Part shown: positions 52,004 through 59,918 of the stretch, piece after piece
Layout of the letters: the number at the start of each line of letters is the position of its first letter
Position numbering within the stretch: position 1 is the first letter of the stretch
Assembly (NCBI GenBank): GCA_964527735.1
Contig: CAZGPG010000001.1
Coordinates: 62,001-126,000 of the forward strand
From: JBEBVQ01 sp964527735
GTDB lineage: Bacteria; Bacteroidota; Bacteroidia; Chitinophagales; Chitinophagaceae
Length of the DNA: 64,000 nt
Direction of reading: 5' to 3'
Translations under genes and position numbers: made by a program
The notes under the pieces: model-generated
The model's database searches: none
Seen by the model: the letters and a program-made list of their open reading frames with translations, nothing else
What the model was told of the DNA's origin: nothing

Positions 52004-52879
52004 TCACTGCAACACCAACGATGTGATGGTCAGTATGGCAAACGTGATGCTTGCGATGCCATTCGTATTGGCAAATGCCATGTTCACCCGGCTCAGGTCG
52101 TCCGGCTTTACGATCATATGCTGGTATACCAGCAGTGCCGTGAATATGGAACCGCCCGCCCAATAGAGCCATGCGAACTGTCCAAGTATGCCCGCAGCAA
52201 TTATAAAGAAGACAGTACCAACATGTAAGGCAGCAGATACGAGCAGAGCATTAGGCACACCCAGTGCGGCCGGTATGGAATGAAGCTGCAGGTTTTTGTC
52301 GAACTCCTCATCCTGCAAAGCGTATATTATATCAAAGCCGGCTACCCAGGTAAATACCGCTGCAGAAAACAACACCGGCAGGATACTGAAATAGCCTGTT
52401 ACTGCCAAGTAAGCGCCCAGTGGCGCCAACGCCAGCCCCATCCCCAATACCAGGTGACAGAGTGCAGTGAAGCGCTTGGTATAGCTGTAAAACAAAATGA
52501 CGAACAAGGCGATGAAAGAAAGATAAAAGCAGGGTTTGTTGATAAACCAGGTGGTGAGCACAAACAGCCCGCAGTTGATGATCGTAAACAGAAGCGCATG
52601 TTGGGGTGGAATAATGCCTGCAGGTATCTCCCGTCCCGCTGTACGCGGGTTGAGTGCATCAAACCGGCGGTCGAGCCAGCGGTTGAAAGCCATAGCGGCA
52701 TTCCGGGCAAATACCATGCACAGTAATACCTTCACCAGCAATTCCCAACGGAATGTTTGCTGCTCATAGACTACGGCCAGGGTAAAGCCGATCATTGCAA
52801 ACGGTAATGCAAATACAGTATGGCTGAATTTGACCAGCGAAAGATACCGTCCGGCTTTGGAGACCAGGGATGCAGGCAT
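52004..52879 (-). CDS. UbiA-family polyprenyltransferase
   Basis: A 291-residue membrane prenyltransferase of the UbiA superfamily. The two Asp-rich motifs are visible: NRWLDRRFDALNPRT (first, NRxxDxxxD type) and DIIYALQDEEFD (second, binding the prenyl diphosphate with Mg2+), within about eight helices. The NPRTAGREIPAG segment is typical of 4-hydroxybenzoate-type enzymes. In bacteria using the futalosine route, a UbiA-like enzyme attaches the prenyl chain for menaquinone; this may be that enzyme, but the aromatic substrate cannot be proven. A DUF1573 gene precedes it by only 3 bp, so the two are in one operon. Confidence 0.88.
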   Translation of the reverse strand: MPASLVSKAGRYLSLVKFSHTVFALPFAMIGFTLAVVYEQQTFRWELLVKVLLCMVFARNAAMAFNRWLDRRFDALNPRTAGREIPAGIIPPQHALLFTIINCGLFVLTTWFINKPCFYLSFIALFVILFYSYTKRFTALCHLVLGMGLALAPLGAYLAVTGYFSILPVLFSAAVFTWVAGFDIIYALQDEEFDKNLQLHSIPAALGVPNALLVSAALHVGTVFFIIAAGILGQFAWLYWAGGSIFTALLVYQHMIVKPDDLSRVNMAFANTNGIASITFAILTITSLVLQ

Positions 52880-52882
52880 TGC

Positions 52883-53392
52883 TTATTTTTCTTTTACTTC
52901 TGCTGTGAATCCGATAGACATGGCAGCCAGCTGGGCATTGGAATGTATCAATACATTTTTTTGCTGATGGCCGGGGCGGTTCTTGCTGTTAAATTCAATA
53001 ATGATGTCGCCTTCGCCACCCGGAGGGACAGGCTCTTTGGGCCACTCCGGTACGGTGCAGCCGCAGGAAGCTTCTGCTCTTGAGATCAGCAGCGGATGAT
53101 CGCCGGTATTCCTGAAATGAAATGCATGTCTTACCACATCGCCTTCAGTGATAGTGCCGAAGTCATGTTTGGTATCGGTAAACGAAATGGTTGTTTTAGG
53201 CATAGCGGCAGCCTGTTCAGTACGGGCATCGGCTTCTTTGGAGTGTGCATGTGTGTGATTGTGGCCGCCGTCACCGATATTGTATTTGTTGAACAGTGCG
53301 GTTTTACTTACACCACTCAGCTCCACCAGCGCGATCACAAAAACTGAAATTGTCAGTACGGTCAATAACACGGTTTTTAGCTGCTGATTCAT
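52883..53392 (-). CDS. DUF1573 domain protein
   Basis: A 169-residue exported or membrane-anchored protein. An N-terminal hydrophobic helix (TVLLTVLTISVFVIALVEL) is followed by a His-rich linker (HNHTHAHSKE) and a C-terminal beta-sandwich DUF1573 domain (ITFTDTKHDFGTI-like: ISFTDTKHDFGTITEGDVVRHAFHFRNTGDHPLLI...SCGCTVPEWPKEPVPPG). These domains are common in Bacteroidota envelope proteins, with unknown function. It is 3 bp upstream of the UbiA gene. A -7 box TAACTTTG at 53413-53420 drives the pair. The His-rich linker could bind metal. Confidence 0.83.
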   Translation of the reverse strand: MNQQLKTVLLTVLTISVFVIALVELSGVSKTALFNKYNIGDGGHNHTHAHSKEADARTEQAAAMPKTTISFTDTKHDFGTITEGDVVRHAFHFRNTGDHPLLISRAEASCGCTVPEWPKEPVPPGGEGDIIIEFNSKNRPGHQQKNVLIHSNAQLAAMSIGFTAEVKEK

Positions 53393-53412
53393 TGTATTGG
53401 TTGTGTTTTAAG

Positions 53413-53420
53413 CAAAGTTA
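53413..53420 (-). promoter_or_regulatory. -7 promoter box of the DUF1573-ubiA operon
   Basis: The minus strand reads TAACTTTG, a full TAnnTTTG match, 20 bases before ATG 53392. Confidence 0.5.
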
Positions 53421-53423
53421 TTT

Positions 53424-53440
53424 AGTTTAATTTGAAAATT
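53424..53440. repeat. 17-bp direct repeat, left copy (pepT)
   Basis: AGTTTAATTTGAAAATT at the 3' end of pepT; the last two bases belong to the TAA stop. An identical copy lies at 54699-54715, just before the pepT start. Confidence 0.7.
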
Positions 53441-54686
53441 ACCTTTCCGCCCACACCTGTGCTAAATGTAAGAGCATCTCCACCGACTTCTCCATATCCT
53501 GAACGCTTACATACTCCTGTTTGCTGTGTATGCCCATTTCTCCGGTGAAGAGGTTGGGGCAGGGCAGGCTGATAAAGGAAAGCCGGGAGCCGTCTGTGCC
53601 GCCGCGAACACTCATGCTTTCCGGTTCAAGGCCGGCACGCCGGTACGCTTCGGTAGCATGGGCCATTACCTGCGGGTGCTGATCGAGTATTTCCTTCATA
53701 TTCCGGTATTGCTCCGTAACGGTGAAATCGATCTGTACGCCGGGGAAAGCCGCAACGGTTTCTTCGGCCAGTTGCTTCAAACGCGTTTCGTGTACGGCCA
53801 GCATGGCGGTGTCGAAGTCGCGTACAATAAACTGAACCGTGGCTTTTTCCAGTACGCCTTCCATATGTACCGGGTGTACAAATCCTTGCTTGCCTTCAGT
53901 GGTTTCGGGGTTCCAGCCGTCTGAGGGGAGCCGGCTAATGAAATCGGCAGCGGCTTTTACAGCATGTACCATTTTGCCTTTGGCATAGCCGGGATGGGCG
54001 CTGATGCCGTGAAATGTCACAGTTACCGCATCTGCGGAAAACGTTTCTCCTTCGAGGTGGCCTCGTTGGCCGCCATCCAGGGTGTAACCGTAATCCGCTG
54101 CCAGGCGCTGCATATCTACTTTGGCTACACCACGGCCAATCTCTTCGTCGGGTGTAAACAACAGGCGGATCCTGCCATGTGGTATCCCGGGATGTTGGAT
54201 CAGATAGTGCGCCAGATCCATGATAATAGCCACGCCGGCTTTGTCGTCGGCGCCGAGCAGGGTGGCGCCCGATGCCGTGATAATGTCGTCGCCGATGCGC
54301 TCGAGCAGATAAGGGTGCTCTTTCGTGCTGATCACTACAGAAGGATCATCCGGCAGTACGATATCGGAGCCGTCATATTTTTGATGCAGGATGGGTTTCA
54401 CATCCTTGCCGCTGCAGTCGGGCGCGGTATCTACATGCGCACAGAAACACAGCACCGGTACTTGTTTGTCTGTTGTAGCCGGGATGGTAGCATATACATA
54501 TCCGTATTCGTCCAGCTCAGCATCCTCGATACCCATTTGCTTCAACTCCTGTACCAGGATGCGACTCAGGTCCTTCTGCTTTTCAGTAGAAGGCTGAGTG
54601 GGGGAATTGGGGTCGCTTTGCGTATCGATCTGCACATAACGCATAAAGCGCTCTGCAGCGGTATGTAAATAGCCGGGAATGGACAT
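53439..54686 (-). CDS. pepT: Peptidase T (tripeptide aminopeptidase)
   Basis: A 415-residue cytoplasmic zinc dipeptidase-fold enzyme (M20B) that removes the N-terminal residue from tripeptides. Metal ligands are His84 and Asp86 in CAHVDTAPD, with LLGADDKAG, the catalytic EEIGRG (LLFTPDEEIGRG) and GTDGSRLSFISLPCPNLFTGEMGIHSKQEYV later. The length is standard. The gene is bracketed by an identical 17-bp direct repeat, one copy 13 bases before its start, one abutting its stop. A -7 box TATTTTTG lies at 54733-54740. Together with the POT transporters it serves peptide use, though it is not linked in an operon. Confidence 0.95.
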   Translation of the reverse strand: MSIPGYLHTAAERFMRYVQIDTQSDPNSPTQPSTEKQKDLSRILVQELKQMGIEDAELDEYGYVYATIPATTDKQVPVLCFCAHVDTAPDCSGKDVKPILHQKYDGSDIVLPDDPSVVISTKEHPYLLERIGDDIITASGATLLGADDKAGVAIIMDLAHYLIQHPGIPHGRIRLLFTPDEEIGRGVAKVDMQRLAADYGYTLDGGQRGHLEGETFSADAVTVTFHGISAHPGYAKGKMVHAVKAAADFISRLPSDGWNPETTEGKQGFVHPVHMEGVLEKATVQFIVRDFDTAMLAVHETRLKQLAEETVAAFPGVQIDFTVTEQYRNMKEILDQHPQVMAHATEAYRRAGLEPESMSVRGGTDGSRLSFISLPCPNLFTGEMGIHSKQEYVSVQDMEKSVEMLLHLAQVWAER

Positions 54687-54698
54687 AGGTGTAATTTC

Positions 54699-54715
54699 AG
54701 TTTAATTTGAAAATT
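54699..54715. repeat. 17-bp direct repeat, right copy (pepT)
   Basis: AGTTTAATTTGAAAATT, identical to 53424-53440, located between the pepT promoter and start codon. Confidence 0.7.
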
Positions 54716-54732
54716 TGAGAAAATGATTCCGG

Positions 54733-54740
54733 CAAAAATA
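54733..54740 (-). promoter_or_regulatory. Candidate -7 box of pepT
   Basis: The minus strand reads TATTTTTG, 46 bases before ATG 54686, with the 17-bp repeat lying in the leader. Confidence 0.4.
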
Positions 54741-54832
54741 GGGCGAAATGGTTGAAAAGCGGATAGCGGGGACTGACAATAAACAAATTGTCAATTTTTA
54801 ATAGCTGCTGTCTATGCACCGTCGACAACACC

Positions 54833-54840
54833 TATCTTTG
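54833..54840 (+). promoter_or_regulatory. -7 promoter box of rnr
   Basis: TATCTTTG matches TAnnTTTG, 26 bases before the ATG at 54867. No clear -33 TTG at normal spacing. Confidence 0.5.
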
Positions 54841-54866
54841 TATACATAAAACATTCAAATAAGATT

Positions 54867-56933
54867 ATGGCTGGGAAGAAGGCGAAGAAGAAGAAACAAG
54901 ATAATAATAGTGAATCATCGGGTTATACGGGCAGGCTGCAGGTCGTGAGGAGTGGTATGGGATTTGTAATTGTCGAAGGGTTGGAGCGGGATATACCGGT
55001 ACAGCCGGAGCATTTGGGCACAGCGCTGGATGGCGATGTGGTACGCGTTGCGGTGTCGGAGCACCCACGCAAGGCCGGTCATACGGAGGGGCGCATTACG
55101 GAAGTGATCACACGCCGGCAAACGGAATTTACGGGCCGCCTGGATGTACATCCGCATTTTGCATTCCTGGTAGCGGACAAACAGATGCCGGTGGATATTT
55201 TCATTCCGCTGCATCTCCTCCATAATGCGAAGGACGGCGATCATGCTGTAGTCCGTATCGTGGAGTGGAATGAGAAGGCTAAGAATCCGGTCGGTGAAGT
55301 GATGAGCATTCTTACGCACGAGTCTTCCAATGAAGTGGCGATGCAGGGGATACTGGTTGAGAATGGCTTTCCGCTCACATTCCCGGATGATGTGCTGGAA
55401 GAAGCCGCCCGTTTTCCTGAAGGCGTGGACAACAAGGAAGCAAAGCAGCGCCGCGATATGCGCAAAACGCTGACGCTCACTATCGATCCGCAGGATGCCA
55501 AAGATTTTGATGATGCCATATCGTTTAAGAAAATGCGGGGCGGGGTCTATGAGATTGGTGTGCATATCGCCGATGTGAGTCACTATGTGAGGGAAGGGTC
55601 GGAGCTGGATAAAGAGGCATACCGCCGCGCTACCAGCGTTTATCTGCCCGACCGCGTGCTGCCCATGCTGCCCGAGCGTCTGTCGAATGAATTGTGCTCC
55701 CTGAGGCCGGACGAAGACAAATATGCGTTTTCGGCGATCTTCCAGATCACAAAGCAGGGGCGGATAAAGGAATCCTGGCTGGGTAAAACGGTGATACGTT
55801 CGCAGCGCCGGTTTTCTTACGAAGAAGTGCAGGAGATCATTGAAGGCGCTGACGGAGATCAGGCGGATGTATTGCGCTTGCTCAATGAGCTGGCGCAGGG
55901 TTTCCGGAAGGAGCGATTCCGTAAGGGAGCCATCAATTTTTCATCCAAAGAAGTTCGTTTCCAGTTAGACGAACAGGCCATTCCGATCGGTATTATCGTG
56001 AAGGAAAGTAAAGAGGCGCATCAGCTTGTTGAAGAATTTATGCTGCTGGCCAACCGTACGGTGGCGGAGCATGTTTCTGCTATCCGCATCAAGGACAAGC
56101 CGGTACCGTTTCCTTACCGGGTGCATGATGTGCCCGATGAAGAAAAGCTGAAGCTGTTTACCACCTTTGCCGCCCGTTTCGGGTATAAGTTTGATCTGAA
56201 CACCCCGGAAGGCATTGCCCGGTCGTTTAATGATATGCTCCGCCTGGCAGCGGGGAAGCCCGAATTGCAGATACTCGAGAGTCTGGGCATCCGCACGATG
56301 GCCAAAGCCGTTTATACAAGCGAGAATATTGGCCACTATGGTCTGGGTTTTGAAAATTATTGTCATTTCACATCGCCGATACGCCGTTATCCCGATGTTA
56401 TGGTGCACCGTGTGCTGGAGCAATCCTTAAATGACAAAATACGGCCGGTGAAGCAGATGGAGCAGCAATGCCGTCATTGCAGCGACCGGGAACGCCGTGC
56501 GATGGAGGCAGAACGTGCCGCCAACAAATACAAGCAGGTGGAATTTATGCAGCAGTATGTGGGTGAGGATTTTGATGCGGTGATCAGCGGTGTAGCCAGT
56601 TTTGGCTTCTGGGCGGAGACCGTTTCGCATAAGTGTGAAGGCATGGTATCCATTGCCGATCTGTCGGATATCGATGAGTTCCGTTTGCTGGAAGAGGAAT
56701 ATACGCTTGCCGGTCGCCACACGGGTATCCGCTTCCGGATGGGCGATACCGTGAAGGTGAGGGTGGTGAGCGCCAACCTCAACAAACGGCAGATCGATTT
56801 CTCAATCCTTGAGCTGCCCGGTCAGGAGAAAAAACTTGTCCGTAACGGCTCCGGAAAAGGGCGGAAGAAAGAGGCTCCCGTTCGCCGCGCGGCAACGCAG
56901 GATAGCCGTAAGCCGCGGAAAAAGCGCGGTTGA
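54867..56933 (+). CDS. rnr: Ribonuclease R
   Basis: A 688-residue 3'-to-5' exoribonuclease that degrades structured RNA. The basic N-terminus (MAGKKAKKKKQD) is followed by cold-shock-like domains, the catalytic RNB domain with the acidic metal cluster in TIDPQDAKDFDDAISF (about residues 208-223), HFTSPIRRYPDVMVHR, and a C-terminal S1 domain (GEDFDAVISGVASFGFWAE). It ends in a basic, low-complexity tail (RKKEAPVRRAATQDSRKPRKKRG), normal for RNase R. Its stop is 44 bp before the Fur-family gene, whose -7 box lies in that gap. Confidence 0.95.
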   Translation: MAGKKAKKKKQDNNSESSGYTGRLQVVRSGMGFVIVEGLERDIPVQPEHLGTALDGDVVRVAVSEHPRKAGHTEGRITEVITRRQTEFTGRLDVHPHFAFLVADKQMPVDIFIPLHLLHNAKDGDHAVVRIVEWNEKAKNPVGEVMSILTHESSNEVAMQGILVENGFPLTFPDDVLEEAARFPEGVDNKEAKQRRDMRKTLTLTIDPQDAKDFDDAISFKKMRGGVYEIGVHIADVSHYVREGSELDKEAYRRATSVYLPDRVLPMLPERLSNELCSLRPDEDKYAFSAIFQITKQGRIKESWLGKTVIRSQRRFSYEEVQEIIEGADGDQADVLRLLNELAQGFRKERFRKGAINFSSKEVRFQLDEQAIPIGIIVKESKEAHQLVEEFMLLANRTVAEHVSAIRIKDKPVPFPYRVHDVPDEEKLKLFTTFAARFGYKFDLNTPEGIARSFNDMLRLAAGKPELQILESLGIRTMAKAVYTSENIGHYGLGFENYCHFTSPIRRYPDVMVHRVLEQSLNDKIRPVKQMEQQCRHCSDRERRAMEAERAANKYKQVEFMQQYVGEDFDAVISGVASFGFWAETVSHKCEGMVSIADLSDIDEFRLLEEEYTLAGRHTGIRFRMGDTVKVRVVSANLNKRQIDFSILELPGQEKKLVRNGSGKGRKKEAPVRRAATQDSRKPRKKRG

Positions 56934-56964
56934 GCCTGAAAAGCAGCCAACCGCCTGTTTTTCG

Positions 56965-56972
56965 TATCTTTG
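56965..56972 (+). promoter_or_regulatory. -7 promoter box directly before the fur-family start
   Basis: TATCTTTG ends five bases before the ATG at 56978, so a transcript from it would be leaderless or nearly so. It supports this ATG over upstream in-frame starts that would fall within the rnr tail. Confidence 0.6.
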
Positions 56973-56977
56973 TATCA

Positions 56978-57397
56978 ATGGAAAGCGTAGCACAAAAGCT
57001 CAATGCCGTGGGATTGAAGAAGACGGATATCCGCCTGCGGCTGTTTGAACATTTTCTAAATCACAAGCCTGCCGTATCCCAGCCGGAGCTGGAAAAAGAA
57101 TACAGCAAATATGCCGACCGCGTTACGCTGTACCGTGTGCTCAATGCCTTTGAAGAGAAAGGCCTGATCCACAAGATCATAGATGCGCATGGTACTGCCC
57201 GTTATGCGTTATGCAACGAAAACAGCTGTGACGCAGGCCATCATCACGATGAACATATCCATTTCAACTGTACGCAGTGTAATAAGGTAGTATGCCTCGA
57301 TGATACGCATATCCCGGCTGTGAAGCTGCCGCGAAACTATCAGGCTGTAAAATATAATCTCAATATTGAAGGTATCTGCAGCGATTGCAACCGGTAG
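56978..57397 (+). CDS. Fur-family transcriptional regulator
   Basis: A 139-residue metal-dependent repressor. A winged-helix N-terminal half (LKKTDIRLRLFEHFLNHKPAVSQPELEKEY...RVTLYRVLNAFEEKGLIHKI) is followed by the dimerisation/metal half with the His cluster HHHDEHIHFNC and two CxxC pairs (CTQC and CSDC) for structural zinc. It is closest in look to the Fur/Zur/PerR group; the metal it senses cannot be decided. The start at 56978 follows a -7 box. It converges with the Spy-like gene over a small hairpin. Its targets are unknown; no iron uptake genes are in the window. Confidence 0.9.
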   Translation: MESVAQKLNAVGLKKTDIRLRLFEHFLNHKPAVSQPELEKEYSKYADRVTLYRVLNAFEEKGLIHKIIDAHGTARYALCNENSCDAGHHHDEHIHFNCTQCNKVVCLDDTHIPAVKLPRNYQAVKYNLNIEGICSDCNR

Positions 57398-57413
57398 CGT
57401 ATAGTGCATGTTC

Positions 57414-57434
57414 ATGGCGGGCCTGAACCGCCAT
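57414..57434. terminator. Short hairpin between convergent fur-family and Spy-like genes
   Basis: ATGGCGG (57414-57420) and CCGCCAT (57428-57434) pair around a 7-base loop. A T-run (TTTTTTTC) follows about 25 bases later. This is weaker than the other terminators in the window. Confidence 0.4.
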
Positions 57435-57452
57435 CGCCTGCAGCTACTACGG

Positions 57453-57881
57453 CTATTTTTTTCTGTTGAAGGGCCCCAGTTGCTCTACCAGCATTTTCCT
57501 GAAATCCCTTTCTGCATCGTATAGCTGTGCCAGCTGCTGCGGACTGATTGTTTTCAGCAGCACATCCTTGTATTTTTTCTTCAGCTCCAGGGTCTGCTCC
57601 TGATACTCAAGATTAGCTTCTATAAATTCCCTGGCCTGCTCGCGGGTAGCCTGGGTGTTCTGTTCCCGGTATTTGGTGCGGAAGTCCTTCCGGATCTCCC
57701 GGAGCTCTGTCTGGTACTTATTATACTCCGGCCAGAAAAGCGCCGCCTGTGCAGGTGTCAGCTTAAGCCGCTCGGTAATGAAGCTGACTTTGAGCGCCCG
57801 TATCTCTTCAAAGCGTTCCTGTTGTGCCCATATAGCATTGTGCATCAGCAGGAGCATGATTATTGACAATAGCTTTTTCAT
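57453..57881 (-). CDS. Spy/CpxP-like periplasmic protein
   Basis: A 142-residue exported protein. The signal peptide MKKLLSIIMLLLMHNAIWAQ is followed by an almost wholly helical domain with SFITERLKLTPAQAALFWPEYNKYQTEL, recalling the LTxxQ motif of the Spy/CpxP family of periplasmic chaperones and stress sensors. The charged helices (QTLELKKKYKDVLLKTISPQQLAQLYDAERDF) fit a cradle-like dimer. ATG 57881 was chosen because it begins the signal peptide; a longer frame reaches 57923. It is the third gene of a sigma/anti-sigma operon, 20 bp after the anti-sigma gene, and is a likely output or feedback sensor of the system. Confidence 0.8.
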   Translation of the reverse strand: MKKLLSIIMLLLMHNAIWAQQERFEEIRALKVSFITERLKLTPAQAALFWPEYNKYQTELREIRKDFRTKYREQNTQATREQAREFIEANLEYQEQTLELKKKYKDVLLKTISPQQLAQLYDAERDFRKMLVEQLGPFNRKK

Positions 57882-57901
57882 GATATAAAAATCTTCTTTG
57901 A

Positions 57902-58597
57902 TTAATACAATTCCGTATCCCATCCGGTCTCGTCCAGGTATTGGATGATGTTTTCATCAGAGAGGCCCGGTGTGGTAGTAAATGATTTTTTATCAATGGA
58001 TGCCAGCCGGACTGCAGGGAGCAGGTCTTCTGTCTCAAATTCATCGATATGGTATAAGACATAGCTCCGTACATCTTCCTTCGGTATTTTTGAAAGCTGC
58101 TTCATGACCGGCTCTGTATCGGTCATGGTAAGCTGGTACAAACCCAGCCCCGCTCCTGTTATCAGCATCGCGGCGACGGCATAGCGTAAAGGCTTCCAGG
58201 ACAATATTTTTTTCAGTGGTATGACCTTTGCAGGAGCCGGTGTGTCTTCTGTTTCCTGCTTCACTGCAGCCAGTATCCGGCCGGGTAGCTGTTCAAAATA
58301 GCCTTCCGGCGCTTCAAGCGGCATCCCGGCCTGCGGGAGCATACTGTTGTATTCAGCCTGAACCGTACGCAGCATTTCACCCGGGAATGAAGCAAAATAA
58401 TCCTCCGGCGCTGTAAAAGGAGTTTGTTTGGGAAGGTGAATGACCGGGTCGGTTTCGTAGGTTATCTGTTCGCGGGCAGCCGCGCTCAGACCGGTGAAAT
58501 AATCTTCGGGAACTGCATAAGGCATTACCCGCGGCATTGTTGCGAGTATGCTGCCTATTTCATCCAGTTCCCTTGTTATTTCGTTTTCCTGCTTCAT
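57902..58597 (-). CDS. Membrane-anchored anti-sigma factor-like protein with three PE(D/G)YF motifs
   Basis: A 231-residue protein with one membrane helix (about residues 137-157). The cytoplasmic N-terminal part holds three spaced copies of a motif: AVPEDYF (28-34), TAPEDYF (62-68) and EAPEGYF (95-101), each followed by a helix of about 15 residues. The C-terminal part, outside, contains DVRSYVLYHIDEFETEDLL and ends at Tyr. Position directly after an ECF sigma gene (34 bp) makes it the likely anti-sigma factor. No classic zinc anti-sigma (HxxxCxxC) motif is seen. The repeated motif may be a sigma-binding or proteolysis signal; I do not recognise it from a named family. Confidence 0.72.
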   Translation of the reverse strand: MKQENEITRELDEIGSILATMPRVMPYAVPEDYFTGLSAAAREQITYETDPVIHLPKQTPFTAPEDYFASFPGEMLRTVQAEYNSMLPQAGMPLEAPEGYFEQLPGRILAAVKQETEDTPAPAKVIPLKKILSWKPLRYAVAAMLITGAGLGLYQLTMTDTEPVMKQLSKIPKEDVRSYVLYHIDEFETEDLLPAVRLASIDKKSFTTTPGLSDENIIQYLDETGWDTELY

Positions 58598-58631
58598 GTC
58601 ATTAAATATGACTGCTCAAGCGAGCGGAAGT

Positions 58632-59192
58632 TTAATTGCTTTTAATAAAATTTTCTATCTTTTTGACAGCGTGGTGGTAAGATGCTTTCAGGGCGCCGGT
58701 GGAGGTATCCAGTACCTCTGACATCTTCTCGTAAGGCATTTCGTCATAGTACCTCAGGCTGAATACGATCCGTTGCTTTTCCGGTAGTGACTGAATAGCT
58801 TGTTGCAGCTTCCATTCCAGCTTGTTGGCGTCGAACCCCTGCTGTGCTTCCAGGCGACCGGAGAGCTCGCTGTTGCCATCGTCATCCAGTGACAAGGATG
58901 CCCGTCGTTTGCGCTGCTCCAGCCAGGTCATGGTTTCATTGGTAGCGATGCGGTACATCCAGGTGTAGAGATTAGACTCTGCACGGAAATTGTCCAGGTA
59001 TTTCCAGACTTTGATAAACACATGCTGGAGCACATCGTTGGTGTCCTCGTGGTCTACCACCATCCGCCGGATATGCCAGTATAACCGCTCCTGGTAGATC
59101 TCGACCAGCCGTGTGAATGCGGCTTCGCGGGTGACTTCTTCCCGGAATGCCGCCAATAGTATCTGTTCGTCTGTGATCGTCCGTAGTGGCAT
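58632..59192 (-). CDS. ECF-type RNA polymerase sigma factor
   Basis: A 186-residue sigma-70 family factor of the extracytoplasmic function type. Region 2 is visible as LVEIYQERLYWHIRRMVVDHEDTNDVLQHVFIKVWKYLDNF...LYTWMYRIATNETMTW, and region 4 as SLPEKQRIVFSLRYYDEMPYEKMSEVLDTSTGALKASYHHAVKKI. Regions 1 and 3 are missing, as expected. The gene leads an operon with an anti-sigma-like gene and a Spy-like gene. A TACTTTTA on its strand about 30 bases upstream is only a near match to the -7 consensus. It probably responds to envelope stress, by inference from its partners. Confidence 0.9.
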   Translation of the reverse strand: MPLRTITDEQILLAAFREEVTREAAFTRLVEIYQERLYWHIRRMVVDHEDTNDVLQHVFIKVWKYLDNFRAESNLYTWMYRIATNETMTWLEQRKRRASLSLDDDGNSELSGRLEAQQGFDANKLEWKLQQAIQSLPEKQRIVFSLRYYDEMPYEKMSEVLDTSTGALKASYHHAVKKIENFIKSN

Positions 59193-59264
59193 ATGGTTCG
59201 TCTGTTGGACGCTGTAAAAGTAACAAGGTTTAATGGATAATGCCGTTTGGTCGTATCACATTTA

Positions 59265-59918
59265 TTAGCTTTTCACTTTAAATATACCGTCTTCATAAAG
59301 CGCGTAGCATATGGCGCCTTTGGGCACAGAAGCCGTATCCAGTCCTGTAAGCCGGCTAAATGCCGGAAGAATGATCTGGCGTTCGGTTACTGCATAGCAC
59401 GGGAATCTCATCTGCTGTTTGGCAGGAAATTGTATGCTTACCCCGGGATGCATATGTCCGCTGATGGTAAATCCGGCAGCGCCGGCGTTTTGATGATGGG
59501 AAAAAAGGATGGGGTCTATAAACAGCTCCTGATGAATGGAGCCGATTCCGATGTCTTTCCATACAGATGCTGCAAGCCGGTCATGGTTGCCTTTAATGAG
59601 GATGAAGCTGGTCTGCGGAAACTTTTGTGTGAAAAGGGCAAATGATGTCACTTCGTTGTTAACGCCCGCGTGTACCAGATCGCCTGCAATAATTACTTGC
59701 CCGGCCTGGTAATGCTTTATTAAAAATTCCAGCCTGCTTAGATCCTGCATGCCTGCCGCCAGGGGTAATGCAATGCCGTTTTTCCGGAAGTGGGCTGCTT
59801 TGCCCAGATGCAGATCGGAAAGGATCAACGCCATCTTCTCCGGCCAGTAAACAGCTCTTTGATTGGTGAGCAATAAACGCTCACCGGCAAAATCAATGGC
59901 TTGTTCTGCTATGTTCAT
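59265..59918 (-). CDS. pdeM: Ligase-associated DNA damage response phosphoesterase PdeM
   Basis: A 217-residue calcineurin-like metallophosphoesterase. The metal motifs are LILSDLHLGKAAHF (DxH), AGDLVHAG (GDxxH), IKGNHDR (GNHD) and GHMHPG (GHxH). It belongs to the known cluster of Lhr-Core helicase, ATP-dependent ligase, MBL-type exonuclease and this phosphoesterase, thought to act in DNA repair. Its ATG (59918-59916) overlaps the helicase stop (59917-59915) by the ATGA arrangement, so they are translationally coupled. It is the last gene of the cluster. Confidence 0.92.
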   Translation of the reverse strand: MNIAEQAIDFAGERLLLTNQRAVYWPEKMALILSDLHLGKAAHFRKNGIALPLAAGMQDLSRLEFLIKHYQAGQVIIAGDLVHAGVNNEVTSFALFTQKFPQTSFILIKGNHDRLAASVWKDIGIGSIHQELFIDPILFSHHQNAGAAGFTISGHMHPGVSIQFPAKQQMRFPCYAVTERQIILPAFSRLTGLDTASVPKGAICYALYEDGIFKVKS

